NCBI RefSeq assembly: GCF_900566055.1
Contig: NZ_UPHQ01000265.1
Location: 1 to 50,441 of the forward strand
DNA: 50,441 nucleotides
Source of the DNA: Mycobacterium innocens
GTDB lineage: Bacteria > Actinomycetota > Actinomycetes > Mycobacteriales > Mycobacteriaceae
Reading direction: 5' to 3'
The position numbers and the translations under genes were made by a program. The notes under the pieces are model-generated. The model was not told the origin of the DNA. It made no database searches and saw only the letters and a program-made list of their open reading frames with translations. This document shows, in pieces, positions 21,282 through 30,438 of this stretch. Numbering within the stretch: the first letter of the stretch is position 1; the number at the start of each line of letters is the position of its first letter.

Positions 21282-21821
21282 GTGAGTGATACCGCCTTGC
21301 TGGTCATCGACATGTTCAACGACTACCGGCATCCCGACGCCGAACAGCTGGCAAGCAACGTCGCGGCCATCATCGATCCGCTGGTCGGGCTGGTCGGCGA
21401 CACCGAACACAACCGCAGCGTCGATCTGATCTATGTCAACGACAACCACGGCGACTTCACCGCCGACCATCGTGCCATCATTTCGGCCGCGCTGGACGGC
21501 GAGCGTCCTGACCTGGTCAAACCGCTGGTGCCGAAGGCCGGCTGCCGGATCATTACCAAGGTGCGCCACAGCGTGTTCTATGCCACCGCGCTGGAGTATC
21601 TGCTGGACCGGCTGAAGACCCGGCGCATCGTGCTTGCGGGTCAAGTCACCGAGCAGTGCATCCTCTATAGCGCGCTCGACGGCTACCTGCGCCACTACGA
21701 CGTCGTCGTCCCGCCCGATGCCGTCGCGCACATCGACGAGGAGCTCGGAGCCGCCGCGCTGAAGATGATGGAACGCAATATGAGCGCCACCTTGCTGCCC
21801 GCGGAGCGCTGTCTGCGGTGA
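21282..21821 (+). CDS. Isochorismatase-family cysteine hydrolase
   Basis: A 179-residue cytoplasmic alpha/beta hydrolase of the isochorismatase superfamily. The expected triad is visible: Asp10 in ALLVIDMFNDY, Lys in RIITKVRHSVF and Cys in GQVTEQCILYS. Substrate (nicotinamide-like amide, carbamate or isochorismate-like) cannot be read from sequence. The GTG at 21282 gives the family N-terminus and lies ten bases after a GGGTAT element (21267-21272), so the mRNA could be nearly leaderless; the matching -35 is poor. Confidence 0.82.
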   Translation: MSDTALLVIDMFNDYRHPDAEQLASNVAAIIDPLVGLVGDTEHNRSVDLIYVNDNHGDFTADHRAIISAALDGERPDLVKPLVPKAGCRIITKVRHSVFYATALEYLLDRLKTRRIVLAGQVTEQCILYSALDGYLRHYDVVVPPDAVAHIDEELGAAALKMMERNMSATLLPAERCLR

Positions 21822-21884
21822 GCGTTTGCAATCGGCCCCACCGGGGAATGTGGACGCTCTAGCTATTACCCGAGAGGTAGCCAT

Positions 21885-22055
21885 ATGACACGACGTCAGT
21901 CCGAGAAGGCCGAGTCCGACGTGGAGTTCGACCCGCATGTCGCCAAGTCGCGAGCCGGTCGCGACGACGAAGGAAGCTACGTCGGACGCGGCTCCGCCGA
22001 CGACGACTTCGGCAGCGGGGAAACCGGCGCGGAGGCCCGCAGCCAAGAGGACTGA
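21885..22055 (+). CDS. Small charged hypothetical protein
   Basis: A 56-residue frame: starts MTRRQSEKAES, has DVEFDPHVAKSRAGRDD in the middle and ends EARSQED. GAGAGGT lies seven bases before the ATG and codon third positions are G/C rich, so it looks genuine. It is polar throughout, probably disordered, with no membrane segment. It follows the isochorismatase-like gene by 63 bases on the same strand. Function unknown. Confidence 0.55.
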   Translation: MTRRQSEKAESDVEFDPHVAKSRAGRDDEGSYVGRGSADDDFGSGETGAEARSQED

Positions 22056-22123
22056 CCCGTCGGCGGTGTAGGACGCAACGTCGACTTTCTCATCGGCCAC
22101 ATCGGTCACCGCCGGTTTTGGGG

Positions 22124-22325
22124 TGTCTCGTTTTGCCCGGCTGTGCGCGACAACTCGGTGCGCGCGGGGCATGGTGTCTCGTTTTGCCCGGCTGTGCGCG
22201 ACAACTCGGTGCGCGCGGGGCATGGTGTCTCGTTTTGCCCGGCTGTGCGCGACAACTCGGTGCGCGCGGGCATGGTGTCTTGTTTTGCCCGGCTGTGAGC
22301 GACAACCTCGGTGCGGCAGCGAGCC
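22124..22325 (+). repeat. 51-bp minisatellite (VNTR), about four copies
   Basis: Units at 22124-22174 and 22175-22225 are identical; the third (22226-22275) lacks one G; the fourth (22276-22325) has several changes. Each contains the core TTTTGCCCGGCTGTG. The 51-bp unit keeps a reading frame through the first copies, but the third has 50 bases, so it is not coding. No gene overlaps. Near-identical units point to recent slippage or recombination, so the copy number probably varies among strains. Confidence 0.9.
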
Positions 22326-22399
22326 TAGATGTCGCTGTTAGGTGGGCAAATTGCGCACCGCCTCGGCCCTGGGGCCCATGTGAAAGGTGCGATTTCCAC

Positions 22400-22426
22400 G
22401 GGCGCAAGGGACGCAAGGGGCGCAAG
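22400..22426 (+). repeat. Three 9-bp units
   Basis: GGGCGCAAG, GGACGCAAG and GGGCGCAAG follow each other between the minisatellite and the 3' end of the nuclease-fold gene. The stretch from 22056 to 22446 holds only these repeats and no gene. Confidence 0.7.
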
Positions 22427-22446
22427 GACCCCGCTGACCGAGGTGA

Positions 22447-23232
22447 CTAGACCTTCAGTACCGTTTTCGAGGCCCGGTCCAGGTCCACCAGCAGCGCCCG
22501 ATGATCCGAGATCGGCATCAGCTTCGCCGCCGCCGCGCCGGCGCGAAGACCGGGATCGTCGCTCAGGATGTGGTCGAGTTGCCGGTCGGGGGCGGACGCC
22601 GGAAAAGTCGGGGCCGTTGCCAACGGCCGCATCAGCGACCATCGGTGCGCGGCGGCCGGAGTCAGGTTGAGGTCCCCGGTCAGCAGTCGCGGTCCGGGGA
22701 AGCCGCGCACGTCGTGAACCAGGCGGCGCAGCTGCCACCGGTTCCAACCCGGCACGAACGACAAATGGGTGTTGGCCACCGTGATCGGCCCCAACGGGGT
22801 ATGCAGGCGCGCGATGACGGCCGCCCGCGGCTCCTCGTCGACGATCATCACTTTGTCGGGCCCCGGCAGGTACATCGGGAAGCGCGCCGGAATGCGGGGC
22901 AAACGCACCACCTGCCAGCTGGCCGCCGGGAAGCGCGACAGCAGCGCAATGCCGTAGGCCGCGGTCCCGGGCTGTTCATCGCCGGTGGCGGCCATCCACG
23001 TCGCGCCGGGGGTGCCCGAGATCGCGGCCACAAACCGATGCGCCACCGCGCCCATGGCTTCGGCGGCCGCCGCGGTGAGGTCGACCCGGCCCGATCGCGG
23101 CTGGTCGCAGTCCACTTCCTGCAACGCCAGCACATCGGGGTCGAGACGGCGCACGCAGTCGCGCAACCGCTGCACCTCCACCCCGTCGCCCACCGTGCGG
23201 CCGTGCAGGATGTTGAAGGTCGCCACTCGCAT
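22447..23232 (-). CDS. Endonuclease/exonuclease/phosphatase-fold hydrolase
   Basis: A 261-residue metal-dependent hydrolase of the EEP superfamily. It shows the canonical order: MRVATFNILHG (Asn), VLALQEVD (metal-binding Glu), ANTHLSF, GDLNLTP (Asp/Asn), DHIL and the catalytic SDHRALL. No signal peptide is present, so it is cytoplasmic. Substrate may be nucleic acid, phosphoinositide or another phosphodiester. It starts 13 bases after the acyl-CoA-dehydrogenase-like gene and is probably co-transcribed from the SigF-like promoter upstream of it. Confidence 0.85.
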   Translation of the reverse strand: MRVATFNILHGRTVGDGVEVQRLRDCVRRLDPDVLALQEVDCDQPRSGRVDLTAAAAEAMGAVAHRFVAAISGTPGATWMAATGDEQPGTAAYGIALLSRFPAASWQVVRLPRIPARFPMYLPGPDKVMIVDEEPRAAVIARLHTPLGPITVANTHLSFVPGWNRWQLRRLVHDVRGFPGPRLLTGDLNLTPAAAHRWSLMRPLATAPTFPASAPDRQLDHILSDDPGLRAGAAAAKLMPISDHRALLVDLDRASKTVLKV

Positions 23233-23245
23233 GGCTACCGGCCGG

Positions 23246-24292
23246 CTAACGGCATGGCCGCGGCTCCGGCGCCGTTGCCTGGCGCTGCGGCCCGCAATGG
23301 TGCTGACCGGCCAGGCGCCCGAGTTCGGCCAGGTCCCGCTCGGCGTGGCTTTGGCGGATATAGATGGTCAGGTCGGCGACGCGCTGCGCATGGCGGCCGT
23401 CCTGACACAGCGGTCCCGGCCCCAGGGCGCGGCCGGTCCGGGTGATGGCCTCGTCAACCGCGTGTTCCACGATCGCGCGGGCACGACGGGCCAGCAATTG
23501 AGCGATGCCCGACCGATCGAACGGATCGCTGTCGATCCGCTCCGCGGCGCTGGCCAGCATCGCTTCTCCGGCGGCGAGCGCGGCGTCCACCGCGCCGAGA
23601 TGCGCCAGCGCGTAGGCGTCGGCCGACTGGCCTGCGGCGCAGCGGTACAGCGGGTCGGCGACCCGGCGGGCGCCGCCCAGCCAGCACGCCGCCACCCCGA
23701 TCGCGGCGTGCCAGAAGCCGGGCCGGTTCGGATAGGCGTCGGGTTCCCCCACCGCCATCGCATGGACGTCGCTGAACTGCACCGATCGGGTGTCGCTGCC
23801 GGCCATCCCGGGGTTCCACCAGGTGCTCGGCAAGGGTTTGACGACGGGGTCGGTGACGGTCACCGCGAACAGGCCCTGTTTGCCGTCGTCCAGTACCGCG
23901 GTAACCAACGCGTGCGTGCAAAACCCGGCGCCCGAACACCACACCTTGATGCCGTTGAGGACATACTCGTCGCCGGCGATGCGGCTGGCCCGCAGCACCG
24001 TGTCGGCGGACTCGGCCACCCACACGCCCCACAGCTGGCCTGCTTGCGGCGGCTTACCGCCCAACTCGTTGAGAATGGCGCCGGCGTCGACGTGGGCTTC
24101 GGCGATGCGGGCCGCCGCGATGTCCTCCTCGGCCAGCTGCGCCAGGCGTTGCCAACGTTCGGCGGTGCGCCCCGAGGCCGGCAGCGGCAACTCCAGCCGC
24201 CCCGACTCCAGCCAATGCTCCACCAGCCCGGCCGTCACCGGCGCACCCGCCCACCGCGAACCAAAGTCACCACCGCGGCCCGTGCGCAGCAA
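23246..24292 (-). CDS. Acyl-CoA-dehydrogenase-like protein
   Basis: A 348-residue protein with acyl-CoA dehydrogenase architecture: a helical N-terminal domain, the middle beta domain (LWGVWVAESADTVLRASRI, YVLNGIKVWCSGAG) and a helical C-terminal domain (DRSGIAQLLARRARAIVEHAVDEAI). It lacks a clear catalytic Glu in the usual place and ends about 30 residues shorter than typical, so it may be a divergent, non-canonical member. The TTG at 24292 is the first usable start after the promoter at 24323-24349. It is followed closely by the EEP gene. Confidence 0.7.
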   Translation of the reverse strand: MLRTGRGGDFGSRWAGAPVTAGLVEHWLESGRLELPLPASGRTAERWQRLAQLAEEDIAAARIAEAHVDAGAILNELGGKPPQAGQLWGVWVAESADTVLRASRIAGDEYVLNGIKVWCSGAGFCTHALVTAVLDDGKQGLFAVTVTDPVVKPLPSTWWNPGMAGSDTRSVQFSDVHAMAVGEPDAYPNRPGFWHAAIGVAACWLGGARRVADPLYRCAAGQSADAYALAHLGAVDAALAAGEAMLASAAERIDSDPFDRSGIAQLLARRARAIVEHAVDEAITRTGRALGPGPLCQDGRHAQRVADLTIYIRQSHAERDLAELGRLAGQHHCGPQRQATAPEPRPCR

Positions 24293-24322
24293 CCCGGCGC
24301 TATGGGTGACATAACGTTGCTG

Positions 24323-24349
24323 ATACCCGATTTCGGCGGGTGATTAAAC
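24323..24349 (-). promoter_or_regulatory. SigF-type promoter of the acyl-CoA-dehydrogenase-like gene
   Basis: On the minus strand GTTT (24349-24346) and GGGTAT (24328-24323) are separated by 17 bases, matching the mycobacterial SigF consensus. The predicted transcript start near 24316 lies about 24 bases before the TTG start. Confidence 0.6.
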
Positions 24350-24386
24350 GGCTGCCCGATAGTCCCCGATAGTCACGGTCGGCCGG

Positions 24387-24411
24387 GTTGGCGACGACAC
24401 CGGCAGGGTAT
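24387..24411 (+). promoter_or_regulatory. SigF-type promoter of the nucleotidyltransferase
   Basis: GTTG (24387-24390), 15 bases, then GGGTAT (24406-24411). The ATG at 24424 lies 12 bases after the -10, so the mRNA would be almost leaderless. It is back to back with the minus-strand SigF-like promoter at 24323-24349. Confidence 0.55.
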
Positions 24412-24423
24412 GCCTTACCCACG

Positions 24424-25020
24424 ATGACTACGCCGCCCAATTGGACGACCGCCACGGCCGGTGCGTGCACAGGCGGGGCGCAGTACCCGGGGCTGCGAGA
24501 AGCATTGCGCCATGCCGCGTCAGCACTCAAGGAACACGGGCCGCGCTTCGCGCTGGCGGGCAGCTACGCGTTGTGGTCCTACGGCGCCCCCGAACCCACC
24601 CACGACGTCGACATCGTGGTCGCCGAGGCCGATGCGCCGGCCGCGACGGCCACGCTCGCCGACGCCGGGTTCTGTATCGAACGCCCACCGGAAGACTGGC
24701 TGCTCAAGGCGCGCAGCGGTCAGTGGGTCGTCGACGTACTGCACCGGGTCAACGGTGAGCCGGTGGCGCCGGCGGACCTCGACGGCGCCGAAGAGCGTGT
24801 GGTGCTTGCCATTTCGATGCCGGTATTGCCGCCCACGACGGTATTCATCCAAAAGTTGCGCGCCCTGACCGAACATCACTGCAACTTCGCCGACCTGATC
24901 CCGGCCGCCCGCGCAGTGCGCGAACAGCTGGACTGGGACCACATCGAGAAGGCCACCGACGACAACGATTTCGCAGCCGCATTCCTGATGCTGGCCGGCC
25001 GGCTCGGCTTACGCGGCTGA
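24424..25020 (+). CDS. Nucleotidyltransferase-fold protein
   Basis: A 198-residue cytoplasmic protein of the minimal nucleotidyltransferase superfamily. The signature is clear: GSYALWSYGAPEPTHDVDIVV, i.e. the GS motif followed by DxD metal ligands, and a further acidic residue in QWVVDVLH. It may adenylylate a protein or small molecule, or act as a toxin-like MNT; no HEPN partner gene is next to it. The ATG at 24424 has no ribosome site, which fits a near-leaderless mRNA from the promoter just upstream. Its stop is six bases from the stop of the convergent Ag85-like gene. Confidence 0.8.
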   Translation: MTTPPNWTTATAGACTGGAQYPGLREALRHAASALKEHGPRFALAGSYALWSYGAPEPTHDVDIVVAEADAPAATATLADAGFCIERPPEDWLLKARSGQWVVDVLHRVNGEPVAPADLDGAEERVVLAISMPVLPPTTVFIQKLRALTEHHCNFADLIPAARAVREQLDWDHIEKATDDNDFAAAFLMLAGRLGLRG

Positions 25021-25025
25021 GAGCG

Positions 25026-25985
<960 letters not shown>

Positions 25986-26058
25986 TCATCGCAGGATTGG
26001 TGTTCGCTCGCCCAGGTGCCGGGCCAAGCCGCGCCCTACCGACCAAACCGGGTTGCGG

Positions 26059-26083
26059 GTACCCGGCGCCGCACCGTTTCAAC
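26059..26083 (-). promoter_or_regulatory. Possible SigF-type promoter upstream of the Ag85-like gene
   Basis: On the minus strand GTTG (26083-26080), 15 bases, GGGTAC (26064-26059). It lies about 85 bases upstream of the Ag85-like ATG. The -35 has one mismatch to GTTT and this is the weakest of the set. Confidence 0.35.
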
Positions 26084-26135
26084 CGCCGGAAACGACGACG
26101 GCCGGGCCGATCCGCGGCGCCGAAAAATTCGGGGT

Positions 26136-26918
26136 TTGGGCACGCGGACGGGTGGGCACTTCCTGCGGCATGAATGCGTCTCCTGTTCCCGTGCTCGTAT
26201 CCTGGGTCCCGCGGCAGCCGCCGCATGGGTCCTCAGCGCTACTGTCCTGCCGGCTACTGCCATCCCCTCCGCCTCCGCCCAATCGTGCCCCGACGTCGAG
26301 GTGGTGTTCGCCCGCGGCACCGGCGAACCGCCCGGTGTCGGTCCCACCGGACAGGCCTTCGTCGACGGCCTGCGCTCCCGTCTGGGCGCGCGCTCGATGG
26401 GCGTCTACGCGGTCAACTATCCCGCCAGCGACCAGTGGGACACCGGCGTCGACGGCATCCGCGACGCCGGCGCGCACGTCGTCTCCACCGCCGGCGGCTG
26501 CCCCAGCACCAAAATGGTGCTCGCCGGTTACTCTCAGGGCGCGGCCGTGATGGGCTTCGTCACCTCCCCGGCGGTGCCGGACGGGGTCGACCCGGCGACC
26601 GTACCCAAACCGCTGGCACCCGAGGTCGCCAACCACGTCGTCGCCGTCGTGCTGTTCGGACCACCCAACGCTCGGGCCATGAACTTCCTCGGTGAGCCGC
26701 CGGTCACCATCGGCCCGGCCTACCAGGGCAAGACCATCAAGGTCTGCGCCCCCGAAGACCCGGTGTGCTCCGACGGAATGAACTTCGCCGCGCACAACAC
26801 CTACGCCGACGACGGCGGCATGATCGGCAAGGGCGTCGACTTCGCCGCCAGCCGCCTGGGCGCCGGTCCCGGCGGACCCATGACCGTCGCGTCTCCAGGC
26901 GGCGGCTTCGGCAACTGA
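26136..26918 (+). CDS. Cutinase-family secreted serine esterase
   Basis: A roughly 260-residue secreted hydrolase. A hydrophobic Ala-rich signal (LGPAAAAAWVLSATVLPATAIPSASA) precedes the mature start SCPDVEVVFARGTGE. The catalytic set is visible: GYSQGAAV (nucleophile Ser), CAPEDPVCSDG (Asp between two Cys) and AAHNTY (His). Mycobacterial members act as lipases, esterases or phospholipases at the envelope. The start is unclear: I use a TTG at 26136; a GTG at 26016 is in frame; an ATG at 26170 in another frame (MNASPVPVL) looks like a natural beginning and would need a one-base shift before the signal core. Divergent from the Ag85-like gene. Confidence 0.82.
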   Translation: MGTRTGGHFLRHECVSCSRARILGPAAAAAWVLSATVLPATAIPSASAQSCPDVEVVFARGTGEPPGVGPTGQAFVDGLRSRLGARSMGVYAVNYPASDQWDTGVDGIRDAGAHVVSTAGGCPSTKMVLAGYSQGAAVMGFVTSPAVPDGVDPATVPKPLAPEVANHVVAVVLFGPPNARAMNFLGEPPVTIGPAYQGKTIKVCAPEDPVCSDGMNFAAHNTYADDGGMIGKGVDFAASRLGAGPGGPMTVASPGGGFGN

Positions 26919-26940
26919 ATCGCAGCTTCCCGTTCCACCC

Positions 26941-26989
26941 GGTGACGCGGTGGCTGCGCCGAATCACCCGACAGCACCCACCGCGTCAC
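26941..26989. terminator. Bidirectional terminator hairpin
   Basis: A perfect 12-bp stem (GTGACGCGGTGG at 26942-26953 with its complement at 26978-26989) lies between the convergent cutinase and SDR genes and overlaps the last codon and stop of the SDR gene. It would stop transcription from both sides. Confidence 0.65.
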
Positions 26990-27831
26990 ACCGCTTTCCC
27001 GGACGGCGAGATGATCTGGCGTACAAGCCATTTCATGTCATCGCGGATCAGCCGGCGCGCCAGTTCCGTCAGATTGCGCGGATGCCGCGCGGCGCCGGCC
27101 AGCTGGCTGAGGTGGTCGAGCGCCACATCCACCCTGGCCAGTGTGCGGTGCATCCGGGAACTGCCGGGACCGACCGGTTCCGGCAGCAAGGTGGTAACCC
27201 GCACTCCGGTCTGGCCCAACTCGTCTTGCAGCGTCCGGGCGAAGTCTCTGAGAAAAGCCGCGCCGGCCCGGTACAGCGCCACATGGTGGTCCGAGTGGCC
27301 CGAGTGGCCCGATGCGGCTCCTGCCGGCGACACGGTCAAGATAATGCCGCCGCGGCCATGCACGACCATCTCCTCGGCCAGCAGCCGAGCCAGCCGCATG
27401 GTCTGACCGATGCCGGCCACCATCTCCTGCAGCACGTTTTCCAGGCTGTCGTCCGGGTCGTAGCCGTCGACCGGTGAGTTCAGCGCGGCCGCCACCACGG
27501 GCTGCCGGGCGGCCCGTACGCGCCGGTACAACACATCGGGTCGCTCGGCGAGCCGCGCGTCAACCTGGATCGGCTGAACGTCGGTACCCAGCTCGCTGAG
27601 AGCGGCCGCCGCGGTGTGGATGTCGTCGCAGGAGTCGGCGACGATCAGGTCGTATCCGCGCCGGGCGAACTGTCTGGCAAAGGCGAAGCCCACGCCGCTG
27701 CCGGCGCCGGTGACCAGGGCCAACCCGCCGGGCGAGGTTTCGTCGCGCTGGTGCGATTTTCGAGCACGCCTGCGTGGGTCACTGTGTCCAGCCGGGCGAA
27801 TGGGTATGACCCTGTCATCAATCAATTCCAT
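26986..27831 (-). CDS. Divergent short-chain dehydrogenase/reductase
   Basis: A 281-residue protein with an SDR Rossmann core: LALVTGAGSGVGFAFARQFA (TGxxxGxG) and a GGIILTVSPAG strand with the catalytic-position Ser. The active-site Tyr is present in VALYRAGAAFLRDFA, but the Lys four residues later is replaced by Ala (YRAGA), so oxidoreductase activity may be lost or altered. A 35-residue basic N-terminal extension precedes the fold. The start is ATG 27831; GGAGG lies only two bases upstream and better serves a TTG at 27825. It lies downstream of the sugar operon with its own SigF-like promoter. Confidence 0.75.
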   Translation of the reverse strand: MELIDDRVIPIRPAGHSDPRRRARKSHQRDETSPGGLALVTGAGSGVGFAFARQFARRGYDLIVADSCDDIHTAAAALSELGTDVQPIQVDARLAERPDVLYRRVRAARQPVVAAALNSPVDGYDPDDSLENVLQEMVAGIGQTMRLARLLAEEMVVHGRGGIILTVSPAGAASGHSGHSDHHVALYRAGAAFLRDFARTLQDELGQTGVRVTTLLPEPVGPGSSRMHRTLARVDVALDHLSQLAGAARHPRNLTELARRLIRDDMKWLVRQIISPSGKAV

Positions 27832-27879
27832 GTCCTCCACGGTTGCCGGTCCCGAACACCGGCTCCCCCAGCCCAGGTC

Positions 27880-27904
27880 CTACCCGGTGAAACCGCGACT
27901 AAAC
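27880..27904 (-). promoter_or_regulatory. SigF-type promoter of the SDR gene
   Basis: On the minus strand GTTT (27904-27901), exactly 15 bases, GGGTAG (27885-27880). It is about 50 bases upstream of the SDR start, in the 80-base gap behind the GT2/UGD remnant. Confidence 0.5.
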
Positions 27905-27911
27905 ATCGGTG

Positions 27912-28793
27912 TCAGAACCCCTGCGGCGCGCCGTTTCCCAGATACGTCAGCCCGGCGGTGCGGATTCCCGCTGGGTCGAGCAGGTTTCTGGTGTCCAGGA
28001 CGACGGCCACGGGCGCCTCCCGGGCAATGGAATGCCAGTCCAGATCGCAAAATTGCGGCCACTCGGTGAGTACCAGGATGCCGTCGGCGGCCTTGGCGGC
28101 CCGGTACGGTTCGTCGACGGCGGTGACCTCGGCCCGCTGCAGGATCACCGGGTCGATGTTGCCCAGCTGCGGGTCGTAAGCCATCACCTGGGCGCCCGAC
28201 CGGGCCAGCTCCGCGCACGCCGTCAACGCGGGAGAATCCCGGGTGTCGCTGGTCTGGGCCTTGAAGGTCAATCCGAGTGCGGTGAGCCGGCAGCCGGACA
28301 ACGGGCGGCCCATCGCGCGGCGCAGGGCGCCGGCAATCCGGTCGGCCTGCACGGCGTTGGTGACCCGGGCCGCCTCGACTTCGGCGAAGGACACGCCGTG
28401 ACCACCCGCGGTGTGCACCAGCGCCGCGGTGTCCTTGGGCAGACATGAGCCGCCCCACCCGGGGCCCGGCCGCAGGAATTCGGCTCCGATCCGGGGGTCG
28501 GCGCCCATACAGCCGGTGACCGCGGGCCGGGCTCCACGTCGTCGTCCAGGAAGCACACCCACCGGGCGGAGGTGGCGCGCCATCCGACGTTGCGTGCGGC
28601 GGCCGGACCGCGCCCGCCGCCGGACAGCACCCGTAGTACCAGGCCGCCGCCGACGTCGAGGGCGGTGGCCGGAGCGGTCGTCCACCACCACCTCGTCCGG
28701 CGCCGGGCCAGACTCGCGGGCCAGTGCGCTCAGCAAGTGCTGCAGGGACTCTCGGCCCACGGTGGGTATCACGATCGCGTAGCCGGAGCTCAT
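27912..28793 (-). pseudogene. Deletion remnant: GT2 glycosyltransferase start fused to UDP-glucose dehydrogenase end
   Basis: The ATG at 28793 overlaps the carbamoyltransferase stop (ATGA). From it the sequence encodes a GT2 N-terminus (YAIVIPTVGRESLQHLL, VVVDDR); an extra base near 28671-28674 then shifts the frame, and the GT2 match continues in the next frame (LRVLSGGGRGPAAARNVGW, CFLDDDVEP) to about 28525. From 28520 on, back in the first frame, follows the C-terminal half of UDP-glucose/GDP-mannose dehydrogenase (GADPRIGAEFLRPGPGWGGSCLPKD with the catalytic Cys, then the C-terminal domain). The GT2 C-terminus and the dehydrogenase NAD-binding half are gone. A 293-codon frame stays open, but neither enzyme can work. 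Confidence 0.75.
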
Positions 28794-30430
28794 CGGCGGC
28801 GCCTGACCAAGTAGCGGCCGATGGCCAGCACGTCGATCGGGGAACTGCCGAACACCTCGAGTGCATCCCGCGGGGTATCCACCATCGGCCGTCCGGCGGT
28901 GTTGAAGCTGGTATTGACCAGCACCGGCACCCCGGTGCGCTGCGCGAACCGGCTGATCGTCGCGTGCAGGCGCGGGTCGGCGGCCTTGTCGACGGTCTGG
29001 ATGCGTGCGGTCCCGTCGACGTGGGTGACCGCGGGAATGCGGTCGCGCCACGCCTGCGCGACGTCGTGCACGAACAGCATGTAGGGGCTGGGTAGCGGGC
29101 CGCGGGAGAAGATCTCACCGGCTCGCTCGGCCAGAACCATCGGGGCGACAGGCCGGAATCGTTCGCGCCCCTTGACCGAGTTCAGCCGCTCCAGGTTCGC
29201 GGGGTCACGCGGATCGGCCAGCAGGGAGCGGCCGCCCAGTGCCCGCGACCCGAACTCGGCGCGGCCCTGGAACCAGCCGACCAGCTGGTCGGCGGCCAGC
29301 GCATCGCCGACCGCAGCCGAAATATCCTGCGGCTCTTCATAACTGACGGCAGCGTTGTCCAGTACGACCCGGATCTGCCGATCGGACCAGCCGCGGCCCA
29401 GTTGCGCCGTCAGCATCGGGACGATCGGCTCACCGTAGGCGGCCGCCACCGCCAGCGCGGCTCCCAGCGCGGTGCCGGAGTCACCGGCGGCGGGCTGCAC
29501 CCACACCCGGTCGAAACGGGACTCCGCGTAGATGCGGGTGTTGGCAACACAATTGAGCGCCACGCCGCCGGCCAGGCACAGTGCGTCGCCGTCGGTGCGG
29601 TCGCGCAACCAGCCGACCAGGTCCAGCAACACCTCCTCGACGACGCGCTGCACGCTGCAGGCCAGGTCGGCGTGCACCGGATCGAGGTCGTCGGCTCCCG
29701 GGGCGCGCCGCGGCGCCAGCTCCTCCCACTGGATCGGCTTGGTGCGGAACCCGCCGTCGGCGCAGGCGTACACCTGGTCGCGGAGCTCTGCGAGGAATCT
29801 GGGCCGGCCGTAGGAGGCCATCGCCATCACCTTGTACTCGTCGCTGGAGCGCGCGAAACCCAGGTGCTCGGTGAGGCTTTCGTAGAGCAGCCCCAGCGAG
29901 TCGGGCAGCCGCTGTGACGCCAGCACGTCGAGCTTGTGGTCACGGTACACGCCGGCCAGCATCGAGGTTCGCTCGCCGCGACCGTCGACCACCAGCACCG
30001 CGGTGTCCGGGTGCGGCGAGGCCAGCGCTGTCGATGCGGCGTGGGCGACGTGATGGCGAACGTGTTGCACCACTTCGGGATTGAGCCCGGGCACGGCGGA
30101 CGCCAAGAACCGCGGCGCACGCAGTGCATACAATGTGCGCAAGTGCTCCCAGTCACGGTCGAGCCCGGCCGGGTCGAGCGGTTCCTCGTACATCAGTGCC
30201 GGGTCGTAGGAATAGCCGACCGCGTCGATCTGCGCCGGGTGCAGAGAGGCGTGATCCAGGCACCACCGGATGGCCGCGACGGGAAGTTCCCAGGTCGAGA
30301 AGGGCACCGCCGGCTTGCCGTGTTTGCGCCGGGAGAACCGCTCTTCCTCGGCGGCCGCCACCACCTGCCCGTCAACCACGAGAGCAGCGGCCGAGTCGTG
30401 AAAAACCGCGTTGACACCCAGGATTCGCAT
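28790..30430 (-). CDS. O-carbamoyltransferase (NodU/TobZ/CmcH family)
   Basis: A 546-residue cytoplasmic enzyme that activates carbamoyl phosphate with ATP and moves the carbamoyl group to a sugar hydroxyl. The N-terminal Kae1/YrdC-like domain starts MRILGVNAVFHDSAAAL and contains HHVAHAAS (metal-binding His pair), VVDGRGE and GGVALNCVANT; the C-terminal domain includes GRAEFGSRALGGRSLLADPR, VKGRERFRPVAP and VLVNTSFN. Length fits the family. AGGAGG lies four bases before the ATG. It lies eight bases after the UXS-like epimerase and overlaps the next gene, so all three form one operon. A carbamoylated sugar product is inferred. Confidence 0.9.
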   Translation of the reverse strand: MRILGVNAVFHDSAAALVVDGQVVAAAEEERFSRRKHGKPAVPFSTWELPVAAIRWCLDHASLHPAQIDAVGYSYDPALMYEEPLDPAGLDRDWEHLRTLYALRAPRFLASAVPGLNPEVVQHVRHHVAHAASTALASPHPDTAVLVVDGRGERTSMLAGVYRDHKLDVLASQRLPDSLGLLYESLTEHLGFARSSDEYKVMAMASYGRPRFLAELRDQVYACADGGFRTKPIQWEELAPRRAPGADDLDPVHADLACSVQRVVEEVLLDLVGWLRDRTDGDALCLAGGVALNCVANTRIYAESRFDRVWVQPAAGDSGTALGAALAVAAAYGEPIVPMLTAQLGRGWSDRQIRVVLDNAAVSYEEPQDISAAVGDALAADQLVGWFQGRAEFGSRALGGRSLLADPRDPANLERLNSVKGRERFRPVAPMVLAERAGEIFSRGPLPSPYMLFVHDVAQAWRDRIPAVTHVDGTARIQTVDKAADPRLHATISRFAQRTGVPVLVNTSFNTAGRPMVDTPRDALEVFGSSPIDVLAIGRYLVRRRR

Positions 30431-30438
30431 CGGACCTC

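Noticed and set aside
22124..22325. CRISPR array
   Set aside because: The 51-bp units are directly adjacent with no unique spacers between them, so this is a tandem repeat.
22501..23445. A 314-residue + strand frame
   Set aside because: It is antisense to the EEP-fold gene, which shows every family motif.
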